From a virus, in IMG/VR virus record IMGVR_UViG_3300028812_000145, positions 1 through 24,159 of that record: a DNA stretch of 24,159 bases. One strand, 5' to 3'. The notes beneath the pieces are model-generated. The model was not told where the DNA came from. It saw only the letters and a list, made by a program, of their open reading frames with translations, and did no database searches. The stretch's first letter is position 1; every line of letters begins with the position of its first letter. The translations under genes were made by a program, and so were the position numbers. Shown one piece after another: positions 14,828 to 22,405 of the stretch.

Positions 14828-17800
14828 ATGCCGTCGATTACTGGGACATCTACCGGAGCTCGAACTACCGCCGTATCGGCGAGTCTCACGTTCAGTCATA
14901 CGACGAACGGAGACCCGCTTTACGTCCTGGTGTTCTTGCAGGACGCCGGTGTGATGACGTCCACCGTGACGTTCAACGGAACAGACATGTTCCGTATGGA
15001 CTCCTCGGGGGATCTCGGTCAGCGCTACTTCCAGCTTTGGTTTCTTCCGAATCCGGGATCTACAACCGCAAACGTCGTCATTACACCCAACATTAGCACC
15101 GAGATTGTTGCAGGTGCTCTCAACGTCAATAACCCAGATCTCGACAGACCGTATGAGAACCTGGTATTCCAGCAGGTTACGAGCACTACACCGTCGCTGA
15201 ACGTAACAAGCGCCACTGGAGATCTTGTCGTTGACTTCATTGTCACGGACGGCAACAATCAGGTCTTCACCGAAGGTGCTGGGCAGACTGCTCTCTTCAA
15301 GCAGAGCAGCATTGCAAACGCTCTTGAGAAGGGCGCAATATCCACTGAGGCTGGTGGTGCTACGGTTGCGATGTCGTGGGGCCTCACTGTCAGCGATATC
15401 ATTACACAGGCCGGGTTTTCTATTCCCGATGTGGGAACAGTCGCCGATGTCGCTGCACGAGCCACGCAGTCATTCATTGAAGCTGTCATTGCGCCTGATG
15501 TCATTCCGACGCGGGTCTCGCAGTCCTTCATTGAAGTCGTCATCGGTGCGATTACCGAGGTAGAAGTTCCTGACATCGTTGGTGAGACGCAGGAGGACGC
15601 TGAAGACTTAATCACCGGAGCCGGTCTTACTGTCGGTGATGTCACGACCGCGTGCGACGACGAAGTTCCTGCTGGCAGCGTCATCTCGCAAGATCCTATT
15701 GCTGGCACCGAGCTAGATCCGGGTGAGCCTGTAGACTTCGTCGTATCCACAGGACCTTGCCCGGTAGCAGTCCCGGATGTAGTCGGTGAGACCGAAGGAG
15801 ACGCGACAACCATCCTGACAGGCGACGGCTTCACGGTCACAGTTGTCTACGCAAACAACGCAGCGCCAGTCGGAGAGGTATACGATCAAGATCCTGATGC
15901 AGCCACGATGGTTGCACCGGGAAGTGACGTCACGATCTATGTCTCGCTTGGTATCGATGGGCCAATCAGAGTTACGACGACTGCCTTAGAGGTTCCCTAC
16001 TATGGTGACTCTGATACGACACCGATACGTGTGTCAGGAGAGCCGGTAGAAGTCGTCACGCAAGACGATCCTCCTATTCGTGTCAGTGGTGAGCCGGTCG
16101 AAGTATGGACGCAGCCAGATCCCGCCATCCGGATGTCTGGCATCCCGGTGGAAGTGTGGACCAAGGTCACACCACTGCTGGAGCTCACCGAGATGCACAT
16201 CGATGTGCTGACAGGTGAGGACGCCGATCAGGAAGTCGAGGACACGCCGGAGGTAGAAGACTGCACTGGCTCTGGCCTAGTGGCCGAAGGCATCAATCCG
16301 CCTGCGGGCCTCTCGCCTGCTCTCGCGACGGAGCCAGTGCTGTGGGTGGAGATCACCATTGACGAAGACGTGTATCGCTTCGCGAAGGCTGGCGTCAACT
16401 TCGGTATGCCGAAGACGGGCAACGTCGTCCGCTTCGGTAAGCTGCGTCGTTCGCTGACTGACAACGGTGGCCCGAAGGGATCACAGATCACCACACGCTT
16501 CGCGGACACAGACCGCACGCTGCGAGATCTTGCTGAAGCGAACGTCCTCAAGGGAGCGCTGGTCGAATACTACATCCTCGACTACCCGGTGATGAAGGTC
16601 ACGGGAGATGCGAACGCGTTCCGGAAGTTCCGTGGTCGTATCTTCAACCACAAGGAGATCAACGATCTCGACTTCGACATCACGGTGGAAGACGAGCTCA
16701 CGTCACGGCTCACGAGCGCAGACGCGAAGGATCTGCTGGTCCCACGCAACACGATCGACACCGAGATCTCGACGCTGGAAGCTCCATACGAGAAGAACAA
16801 GGATAAGCCAATCCAGAGTGGCTACGGTAAGCTGTCGGACGAAGTGCTGTTGGCTGCGGCCGAAGGCACCGTCCAACTGAAATACATCGGCCAGCAGAAC
16901 ACGTCCGAGCTTGGCATCTCACTGCCTATCTCCGTCGTGGACGTGTATCTCGCGATGGGCCACGCGTGTCAGTTGGTGCAGAACATCTACGGTGCCGACT
17001 ACCAGACTGGTGGCGAGTCACCCACGACACGCGCGCGTATTCCCGAGAGCGCGTATGGCCAGTTTATCTGGTCTCCGTTCAAGCCTAACTGGCCCGGAGG
17101 CACGACTGTCCCATACAGCGTCATCGGCACGGATCCGCAGCGACTGACGTTGGTCCTGCTCGATCCCACGCACATCGTCTCGAAGCTGGCACGCGAGAAC
17201 CGGATCCCGATTACGGGCAACTTCTGTGCGACGGAAGAGAAGGGCGACGGCTCGCTCTTCATGATCAACAATCCTGCACTGGCCTTCCTGCACTGGTATA
17301 ACAACCGGATCGCGCAGGAAGCGTCAGAGGATTGGTTGCCGATGGCCGACTTCGGTGGCTACTCTCTGTTCGATACCGACACGTTCTATGAGGTAGCGGA
17401 GCTCCTCGAAGAACTCGGATGGGACATCGAGGGTATGCTCGGCTTCGACTCCCAGATCTCATGGCGTGATTCCGTGTTCGAGTTCATCCGGAATTACAAC
17501 ATGGACAGTGGCCCGAACCGCCACGGTCAGACGATCTGCGTGAAGCTGAACCGAACGAATCCACACTCGGATGCGCCCGTATTCGACGAGACGCTGATTC
17601 TCGAGGGTGGCGTGCATACCAATGCGCGCGCGGACGCAGTCGCGAATAAGGTGTGGTATCAGAACACGAAGAACTACCTGAGTGCCTTGCAGGGTGTAAC
17701 ACCGAATCCGGGTGAGCGTGATTGGCGCGAACCATTCGACGGTGCTTACAAGTCTGGCGTGCGCTCAGTTCAGAACGATATCTCGATAGCGGCCCTAAGT

Positions 17801-18133
17801 CATGATGGCGACTTAGAGACAGGGATTCGTAACTCCGACATGCTGGAGTTCAATCTCATACGTAACGATACGACTGCACTAGAAGTGGCCGAGGAGTTCC
17901 GTGATCTGTGGTCGGTGCCTGAAGGCCGATTGGAGCTCACGTTCGATCTGTGGATGTCGGACGGCTTCGCGTTGGAACTTGGCACCGTGATCAAGCTGCG
18001 CCACCGTGATACACGATGGGCACTCGACGAGACGCGGCGCTGCCAAGTGCGCGAGATCGAGGATGACTTCGACAGCTTCGTAATAACCCCAACTGTGCGG
18101 GATGTGGAGGACTTGCTTCCTGCAGAGGTGTGA
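14828..18133 (+). CDS. Tail hub / tail-tip protein with two PASTA domains
   Basis: 1101 residues, mosaic. Residues 1-205: beta-sandwich (VSASLTFSHTTNGDPLYVLV). 208-242: two short strand repeats (ARATQSFIEAVI, TRVSQSFIEVVI). About 247-311 and 313-375: two PASTA domains, each starting VPDIVGET/VPDVVGET and ending with a DFVVSTG- or IYVSLG-like strand. 378-463: four to five 17-residue repeats of the form PIRVSGEPVEVVTQDDP (51-base period). An acidic linker follows, then a long tail-hub region, about 500-1101 (VLWVEITIDEDVYRFAKAGV, FRKFRGRIFNHKEINDLDFD, LELTFDLWMSDGFALELG). PASTA domains in other proteins bind peptidoglycan stem peptides or muropeptides, so this tip may touch the cell wall. The C-terminal region probably forms the central hub below the tape measure. 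No Shine-Dalgarno is obvious. Confidence 0.75.
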   Translation: MPSITGTSTGARTTAVSASLTFSHTTNGDPLYVLVFLQDAGVMTSTVTFNGTDMFRMDSSGDLGQRYFQLWFLPNPGSTTANVVITPNISTEIVAGALNVNNPDLDRPYENLVFQQVTSTTPSLNVTSATGDLVVDFIVTDGNNQVFTEGAGQTALFKQSSIANALEKGAISTEAGGATVAMSWGLTVSDIITQAGFSIPDVGTVADVAARATQSFIEAVIAPDVIPTRVSQSFIEVVIGAITEVEVPDIVGETQEDAEDLITGAGLTVGDVTTACDDEVPAGSVISQDPIAGTELDPGEPVDFVVSTGPCPVAVPDVVGETEGDATTILTGDGFTVTVVYANNAAPVGEVYDQDPDAATMVAPGSDVTIYVSLGIDGPIRVTTTALEVPYYGDSDTTPIRVSGEPVEVVTQDDPPIRVSGEPVEVWTQPDPAIRMSGIPVEVWTKVTPLLELTEMHIDVLTGEDADQEVEDTPEVEDCTGSGLVAEGINPPAGLSPALATEPVLWVEITIDEDVYRFAKAGVNFGMPKTGNVVRFGKLRRSLTDNGGPKGSQITTRFADTDRTLRDLAEANVLKGALVEYYILDYPVMKVTGDANAFRKFRGRIFNHKEINDLDFDITVEDELTSRLTSADAKDLLVPRNTIDTEISTLEAPYEKNKDKPIQSGYGKLSDEVLLAAAEGTVQLKYIGQQNTSELGISLPISVVDVYLAMGHACQLVQNIYGADYQTGGESPTTRARIPESAYGQFIWSPFKPNWPGGTTVPYSVIGTDPQRLTLVLLDPTHIVSKLARENRIPITGNFCATEEKGDGSLFMINNPALAFLHWYNNRIAQEASEDWLPMADFGGYSLFDTDTFYEVAELLEELGWDIEGMLGFDSQISWRDSVFEFIRNYNMDSGPNRHGQTICVKLNRTNPHSDAPVFDETLILEGGVHTNARADAVANKVWYQNTKNYLSALQGVTPNPGERDWREPFDGAYKSGVRSVQNDISIAALSHDGDLETGIRNSDMLEFNLIRNDTTALEVAEEFRDLWSVPEGRLELTFDLWMSDGFALELGTVIKLRHRDTRWALDETRRCQVREIEDDFDSFVITPTVRDVEDLLPAEV
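15959..16216 (+). repeat. 17-residue (51-base) strand repeats in the tail hub gene
   Basis: In-frame imperfect repeats, clearest at 16022-16072, 16073-16123 and 16124-16174, encoding P-I-R-V-S-G-x-P-V-E-V-[VW]-T-x4. Flanking diverged units are IRVTTTALEVP before and LLELTEMHIDVLTGE after. The same R-x-[ST]-Q-x-x-I-E-V core occurs at 15449-15553, before the PASTA domains. Similar ARVSQxxVEVL repeats are frequent in phage tail proteins as short spacer strands. The DNA copies differ at many third positions, so they are not recent duplications. Confidence 0.75.
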
Positions 18134-18136
18134 CCC

Positions 18137-18556
18137 TTGTCGGATGTAGCTGTGACCCAGATAGTCCTACTCGTCACGACGATTGTCACGCTGGTATACC
18201 AGCTATACCGAGATAAGCGTGACCGTCGATGGCGGAAGGAAGACGCAGAGGAGAAGAAAGAGATCGTTCAGTTCCAAAGTGAGATGCGTCGGAACCACAC
18301 GCGTCTCCAAAGCGATCTCAATAAGAACACGCAGATCAGCGAGAAGGCGTTCAAGGAAGCGAACGACGTGAACGTCAAGATCCTGGCGGTGAACACTGAG
18401 CTCTTAGCAACACGGTCCATCGTGAAGCAGATCGCTGAGCGTCCGATTGTGCCAGCGGTCATTCCGATCCGTGTTGAAGATGCGGAGGCAATACTCGCAC
18501 AGCGCGATCACCCTCCGCAGACCATGAAGCGGCGAAAGGAGGATGACACCAAGTAA
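18137..18556 (+). CDS. Small membrane-anchored coiled-coil protein
   Basis: 139 residues, TTG start with AGAGG (18123-18127) at good spacing. Residues about 6-23 form one hydrophobic helix (VTQIVLLVTTIVTLVYQLY) followed at once by a strongly basic stretch (RDKRDRRWRKE), which by the positive-inside rule puts the long C-terminal part in the cytoplasm. Residues 37-100 are heptad-like and charged (coiled coil), then a proline-containing RPIVPAVIPIRVEDAEAIL and a basic end. It follows the hub gene and precedes the lysis region, so a holin-like or holin-accessory role is possible, but a phage membrane scaffold is equally possible. I do not recognise a named family. Confidence 0.6.
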   Translation: MSDVAVTQIVLLVTTIVTLVYQLYRDKRDRRWRKEDAEEKKEIVQFQSEMRRNHTRLQSDLNKNTQISEKAFKEANDVNVKILAVNTELLATRSIVKQIAERPIVPAVIPIRVEDAEAILAQRDHPPQTMKRRKEDDTK

Positions 18557-18576
18557 GTTCCACTGAGAGGAGTGGT

Positions 18577-19059
18577 ATGCAGTTCCCAATTCACATTCAT
18601 GTAACAGGTCCGATCAACATCACGGTGGTGTCTGACGCGGACTTGCAGCAGATCATCAAGACACAGCAGACGCTTCTAGAGAACGTCAGCAGCTTGATGA
18701 TCACAGGAGACAAGCTAATGGCAAAGGGAGACGCTCTCCAGGCATCGCTCTCGCAGATCGATGCACTCACCAATCAGCTCGCCACGGTCCTTCAGTCCGT
18801 CGTGACCAACGAGCAGAACCAGATCGCGCTGATCAATCAGCTTCGCGCTGAAGTGGCAGCCGGTGGTCCTGCGGCGCAGCTTCTCGATCAACTCGATGCG
18901 AGCTCCGCGTCACGCGTGACGGCACTGCAGGCAGTGGCCGATGCGCTGGTGCCTCTCGCGTCGGATCCGTCGAACCCGGTTCCCGATCCGAACCCGGAGA
19001 TTCCTCCGGTGGAGGGTGGCGAAGGCGGCGGCGAAACCGGCGGCGGCGATCAGGTCTAG
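18577..19059 (+). CDS. Coiled-coil protein with Pro/Gly-rich C-terminus, unknown function
   Basis: 160 residues, with GAGAGGAG about 6-13 bases before the ATG. It opens with beta-rich PIHIHVTGPINITVV, runs through a long amphipathic helical region, about 20-125 (QQIIKTQQTLLENVSSLM, SQIDALTNQLATVLQSVV, QIALINQLRAEVA), and ends in a flexible, acidic tail rich in Pro, Gly and Glu (NPVPDPNPEIPPVEGGEG). No signal peptide or membrane helix. The design, a helical trimer-like rod with a disordered end, would suit a fibre, a linker or a scaffold, but no family is recognised. It lies behind the membrane-anchored coiled-coil gene and ends just before a hairpin terminator. Confidence 0.6.
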   Translation: MQFPIHIHVTGPINITVVSDADLQQIIKTQQTLLENVSSLMITGDKLMAKGDALQASLSQIDALTNQLATVLQSVVTNEQNQIALINQLRAEVAAGGPAAQLLDQLDASSASRVTALQAVADALVPLASDPSNPVPDPNPEIPPVEGGEGGGETGGGDQV

Positions 19060-19069
19060 CAACACTTGG

Positions 19070-19100
19070 TGGGCATTCGAAAGGATGCCCATCTATTTCT
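19070..19100 (+). terminator. Probable rho-independent terminator
   Basis: TGGGCAT (19070-19076) and ATGCCCA (19085-19091) form a perfect 7-bp stem with an 8-base loop (TCGAAAGG), followed by the T-rich TCTATTTCT. It comes right after the stop of the coiled-coil gene and 14 bases before the next start codon. The stem is short and the T-tract is interrupted, so termination may be partial. Confidence 0.55.
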
Positions 19101-19105
19101 AACCC

Positions 19106-19309
19106 ATGGCCCAACGTGCGACGGTAGAACGATTTCCGCTTCCAGAGATCGACTTTCATATCTGGATCGATGGCAAGTATCACGGCGTGTATTCATTCCC
19201 GTCGCACGCGCTGGCAGTCCAGTGGGTAGAAGCACGATGGCGAGACACCGTGGAGTTCGAGATCTACCGAGCAACGAAGATCACTTGGAATGAAACGTTA
19301 CATTCCTAG
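19106..19309 (+). CDS. Small protein of unknown function (67 aa)
   Basis: ATG 19106 has no recognisable Shine-Dalgarno and lies 14 bases after the hairpin terminator. The 67-residue product is aromatic-rich and compact (IDFHIWIDGKYHGVYSF, then ALAVQWVEARWRDTVEFEIY), consistent with a small alpha/beta fold. It overlaps the next gene by 20 bases. A competing frame beginning at TTG 19066 gives a less protein-like, Arg/Ser-rich product and was set aside. It is the first gene of a possible three-gene group with the Fis-type and thrombospondin genes. No family recognised; no function offered. Confidence 0.5.
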   Translation: MAQRATVERFPLPEIDFHIWIDGKYHGVYSFPSHALAVQWVEARWRDTVEFEIYRATKITWNETLHS

Positions 19310-19589
19310 CACGCGTGAAGCTGAATTACTGGCGCTGTTGGACGCAGCACTGAACGTCATCGAGGAACTCTCGCGAGAGCGCCCGCGTCACGTATACGAC
19401 GTGCCTGATACTCCGGAGATGAGCGCACTCGAGATACAAGAGCGCGACCTACTGGTAGAAGCGCTCGAGTCCACGAACTGGCGACAGAAGGAAGCAGCCA
19501 GCAAGTTAGGCATCTCGCCACGGGTGTTGAACTACAAGATGTCCCAATGGGGATTACGACCGAAGGATCGTGTCAAGAGGACAGCATGA
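19290..19589 (+). CDS. Fis-type helix-turn-helix DNA-binding protein
   Basis: 99 residues. The C-terminal half (about 49-90) is the Fis/NtrC-type HTH: ALEIQERDLLVEALESTNW, then RQKEAASKLGISPRVLNYKM and WGLRPKD. The pattern "E...L..AL....N...AA..LGISPR.L.YK...WGL" is the HTH_8 signature at the end of sigma54 activators and in Fis. The N-terminal half is a short helix (REAELLALLDAALNVIEELS), perhaps for dimerisation; there is no AAA+ or receiver domain. So this is a stand-alone DNA-binding protein, a candidate regulator of late phage or host genes, or a nucleoid-type factor. Its stop overlaps the next ATG (ATGA), which binds it to the secreted thrombospondin protein gene. Confidence 0.82.
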   Translation: MKRYIPSTREAELLALLDAALNVIEELSRERPRHVYDVPDTPEMSALEIQERDLLVEALESTNWRQKEAASKLGISPRVLNYKMSQWGLRPKDRVKRTA

Positions 19590-20302
19590 GATTCATTGCG
19601 TTCGTATCTGCGCTGCTGCTGGCTACCGTCACCCTCGTAGGACAGCAGGTGCAAGTAGGCCAGTCATTCACGATGGCAGCGACACCAGACCGCACGGCTG
19701 GATTGCCACAAGGTTATCGCTGGAAGATCAACAATCAAGTCGTGTTAGAGATTCCGGAAGCGAACCAGCCGGACATCTTCATGACGACGACCATTGCTGC
19801 TCCCGGTGATATCTCCATCACGGTCGAAGCCTACAACGAAAGCGGAGCGGCAAGCACACCTCCATTCATCGTATCTGTCCTTCAGTCCAATCCGCCGATC
19901 AACTGTATCGTGTCGGAGTGGTCAGCGTGGTCCGAGTGGACGACCGTGAGCCCAACGCAGGAGACGCGCACGCGCACGCGCACGGTTCTCACGCAGCCAG
20001 CGAACGGTGGCACTGCCTGTCCTAATCTGATGGAGACGGAAGTGCGGACGATCATTCCTCCTCCGGTCGTTCTGCCATGTCCCTATGTCACGCCCACGGG
20101 CACGAGCGCTCCCGTGGCTGTTGGTGGTGTCGTGCAGGGATGGAATACCTACAACTACGATAAGCTCGCAGACGTGCAACGGTTCGCCGCGCGCGTGGCA
20201 CAACTCACGTCGTGGAAGTTCAGCGTGCAGATCACGCAGATCAACAAGCAGAAGTTTCAAACCTATCTAGTTGCCACATGCACGGGTGTGGTCGTTCCAT
20301 AG
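19586..20302 (+). CDS. Secreted protein with a thrombospondin type 1 domain
   Basis: Start chosen at ATG 19586 (AAGAGGA just upstream, ATGA overlap) because it puts a signal peptide at the N-terminus: MRFIAFVSALLLATVTLVGQ, cleavage likely after residue 19-21; no lipobox cysteine. Residues 22-100 look like an Ig/FnIII-like beta domain (YRWKINNQVVLEI, GDISITVEAYNESG). Residues 107-155 are a thrombospondin type 1 repeat: C107, VSEWSAWSEWTT, TRTRTRTV, then NGGTACPNL with C145. The region after it (180-238) has another short domain with C232. TSP1 repeats mediate extracellular binding, often to glycans or matrix. A signal-peptide-bearing protein in a virion/late region is unusual; it may be exported by the infected host or act at lysis. 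Function unknown. Confidence 0.78.
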   Translation: MRFIAFVSALLLATVTLVGQQVQVGQSFTMAATPDRTAGLPQGYRWKINNQVVLEIPEANQPDIFMTTTIAAPGDISITVEAYNESGAASTPPFIVSVLQSNPPINCIVSEWSAWSEWTTVSPTQETRTRTRTVLTQPANGGTACPNLMETEVRTIIPPPVVLPCPYVTPTGTSAPVAVGGVVQGWNTYNYDKLADVQRFAARVAQLTSWKFSVQITQINKQKFQTYLVATCTGVVVP

Positions 20303-20314
20303 GAGGGTAGCGGC

Positions 20315-21889
20315 ATGAAGGACTACGAGTATGTGCTCCAGCAACTGAACGCGTCAGTTGCTGCGGCAGCAGCAGCGAAGGCGGCATTCCAATCCGAGTA
20401 TCCCGAGGGTGGAGACGAGAACATCCCGGTGCAGAAGGTCGTCTACATCAACGCGGGCGGGGACCTGCAAGCAGCGCTCGACGCGGAGCCTGTCAACACG
20501 AAGTTCGTGTGCGAGCCGTTCGACTACGGCAACATCCGTCCACCAGACAAGCCAGGATGGGGACAGAGCGAGATCACGTCGTCCCTCGACACTCCGTTCG
20601 GCTGGAACAAGCTGCGTGCATTCCCGATGCCACGCATGCAGATGGTGCACTTCGCACCACGCTCGCACGATTGGAAGATCACTGGCTTCCGGAGCGACAC
20701 GCCCGATCACCTGAACGAAGGTCGATGGAACGTGGGCACGTCGCAAGAGACCACGCCCGATGATCTGCCACGGAACATCACGTTCGATCGCTGCTACCTC
20801 AGAGCGGATCCCGCGAAGGGTGGACACCGTGGCATCGCTGCCAACGGAAGGAACGTCAAGTTCCTCAACGGTGTCATCGAGGGATTCTGGCAGGAGAAGC
20901 GAGACAGCCAAGCGATTGGTGCGTGGTGGTCTCCTGGTCCGTGGACCATTCACAACTCCTATCTCGAAGCCACGGGCGAGAACGTGATCTTCGGTGGGCA
21001 AGGTGGCACGACACCGGATGCGTTCGTCCCACGCGGTCTCATGATGACGCGGTGCCATCTCCGCAAGCATCCGTCGTGGAAGCCAGTGTGGTTCGTCACT
21101 GATCCGAACGCACCTAACTTGCCAGGCAGCAGCTACAACTACGACTATGGCACGCTGGAGAACATCACGTGGGTGAGTGGCAAGCACTACGCGTCGAAGA
21201 ATCTCTTCGAGCTCAAGGCGATGCTTGGCTGGACGGTCGAAGACTGCATCCTCGAGAACTGCTGGCCTGATGCGCAGGACGGTGATGGCGTGCTGCTCAC
21301 TGCACGCGAGGCGCTGCTCAGCGACGGCTACTTCCGTCGGAACATCCTGCTCAACGTTCAAGGCTTCGCCTTCCGCACGCTGTCACAGAACGATGGTGGC
21401 AATCCCGGCACGGTTGGTAAGTCACGTAACCTGCAGATCGAGGACAATCTGTTCTGGAACGTGGACTCCGGGATGTTGATCAACAAGGGATGGGATCAAC
21501 TGGCTGTTCGCCGCAATACGTGGAACCGGCTGCATGGCAACTCGATTCTGAACTTCTCTGGGCAGGCCAACGACACGGTGGATATGGTCGAAGGACTGGA
21601 ATACGTGGACAACATCCAGGACTGCGGTGAGTATTACATCACAGGTCCTGGTCTCGGCACTGGCTTCCCAGCGTTCAACGCGTTCGTCAAGCCGGGATAC
21701 GTGATGAAGGGCAACACGTTCGGGCGTCATATCCAACCGGGACGCTCGACCGATCAGTTCCCGGACAACACGTATATCGATGGCTGCGTGGCAGACTTGC
21801 TCAACGCTGATGGCAGCGTGAAGAGTGGCAAGGGTGGCGCGAACATCGCAGCGCTGAAGGCAGCGAACGCGTGGTTCAAGTGGTATTGA
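20315..21889 (+). CDS. Right-handed beta-helix protein, candidate tail spike or polysaccharide-active protein
   Basis: 524 residues with a very strong AGGAGGG (20302-20308) 6 bases upstream of the ATG. A short helical lead (VLQQLNASVAAAAAAKAAF) precedes a beta-helix domain of about 40-480 made of pectate-lyase-like coils: NITFDRCYLRADPAKGG, WTIHNSYLEATGENVIFGG, LMMTRCHLRKHPSWKP, LFELKAMLGWTVEDCILENC, then LQIEDNLFWN and VRRNTWNRLHG. The LFELK...VE.CILEN.W...Q segment resembles beta-helix proteins I associate with environmental bacteria. The fold is that of tail spikes and polysaccharide lyases; no catalytic residues can be assigned. No signal peptide is seen, which favours a virion component over a secreted enzyme. 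The C-terminus (about 490-524) is a short helical end. Confidence 0.75.
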   Translation: MKDYEYVLQQLNASVAAAAAAKAAFQSEYPEGGDENIPVQKVVYINAGGDLQAALDAEPVNTKFVCEPFDYGNIRPPDKPGWGQSEITSSLDTPFGWNKLRAFPMPRMQMVHFAPRSHDWKITGFRSDTPDHLNEGRWNVGTSQETTPDDLPRNITFDRCYLRADPAKGGHRGIAANGRNVKFLNGVIEGFWQEKRDSQAIGAWWSPGPWTIHNSYLEATGENVIFGGQGGTTPDAFVPRGLMMTRCHLRKHPSWKPVWFVTDPNAPNLPGSSYNYDYGTLENITWVSGKHYASKNLFELKAMLGWTVEDCILENCWPDAQDGDGVLLTAREALLSDGYFRRNILLNVQGFAFRTLSQNDGGNPGTVGKSRNLQIEDNLFWNVDSGMLINKGWDQLAVRRNTWNRLHGNSILNFSGQANDTVDMVEGLEYVDNIQDCGEYYITGPGLGTGFPAFNAFVKPGYVMKGNTFGRHIQPGRSTDQFPDNTYIDGCVADLLNADGSVKSGKGGANIAALKAANAWFKWY

Positions 21890-21890
21890 G

Positions 21891-22397
21891 ATGATCCGAC
21901 CGATCAACAAGCGCGGCGTCGAACTCGTCAAGTCGTTCGAGGGTCTGGAGGACGGCGATCCTACGACCGTCAACTTAGATCCCTACATGGATCCCGTAGG
22001 GATCTGGACGATCGGATGGGGACACGCCATACGCTACAAGGGAAAGTTTCTGCGTGGCAAGGAGAACCGGATGCTGGCTCGCAGCCTGTATCCGGGTGGC
22101 ATCACGACGTTCCAAGCGGAGGATCTGCTTCGCGCTGATCTCCTCGATGCCTGTCGAGACGTGGAGCACATGCTGAAGATCGGTGTGACGGACAATCAGT
22201 TCGCCGCACTGGTCAGCTTCGCGTTCAACGTGGGTGGACCGAGCTTGGAGCGCTCCACACTGCTGCGGAAGCTCCACGTAGGCGACATCAGCGGTGCCTA
22301 CGAGGAGTTCCCACGGTGGAACAAGAGTGGCGGGAAGATCTTGAACGGTCTCACGCGTCGGCGTGAGGCAGAGCGGAAGCTGTTTGTAGCGGCCTAG
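21891..22397 (+). CDS. GH24 (T4-type) lysozyme, phage endolysin
   Basis: 168 residues, one base after the beta-helix stop. It cleaves the beta-1,4 bond between N-acetylmuramic acid and N-acetylglucosamine in peptidoglycan. The GH24 catalytic triad is visible: E17 in KSFEGL, D34 in DPVGIWTIGWGH and T40, with the E. coli phage T4 D-to-T spacing of six. The E-to-D gap is longer (17 versus 9 in T4 lysozyme), an insert of about 8 residues. Later motifs DNQFAALVSFAFNVGG and NGLTRRREAERKLF match the family C-terminus. No signal or anchor sequence is present, so release through a holin is expected; candidates for that partner are the membrane proteins at 18137 and 22628. Confidence 0.93.
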   Translation: MIRPINKRGVELVKSFEGLEDGDPTTVNLDPYMDPVGIWTIGWGHAIRYKGKFLRGKENRMLARSLYPGGITTFQAEDLLRADLLDACRDVEHMLKIGVTDNQFAALVSFAFNVGGPSLERSTLLRKLHVGDISGAYEEFPRWNKSGGKILNGLTRRREAERKLFVAA

Positions 22398-22405
22398 CGG
22401 CCTCA

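Noticed and set aside
19060-19106. Possible promoter before the small-protein gene
   Set aside because: TTGGTG and TATTTC are spaced too far apart (over 20 bases) and the match is poor.
19066-19293. Alternative 75-codon frame over the 67-residue gene
   Set aside because: Begins in the terminator stem and yields a less protein-like product; the frame at 19106 is preferred, though neither has a Shine-Dalgarno.
19966-19984. Short tandem repeat of ACGCGC inside the thrombospondin gene
   Set aside because: Three units that encode the Thr-Arg run of the TSP1 motif; explained by the protein.
20354-21361. Leftward open frame of 335 codons inside the beta-helix gene
   Set aside because: Arg/Val/Glu-rich shadow antisense to a well-supported beta-helix protein.
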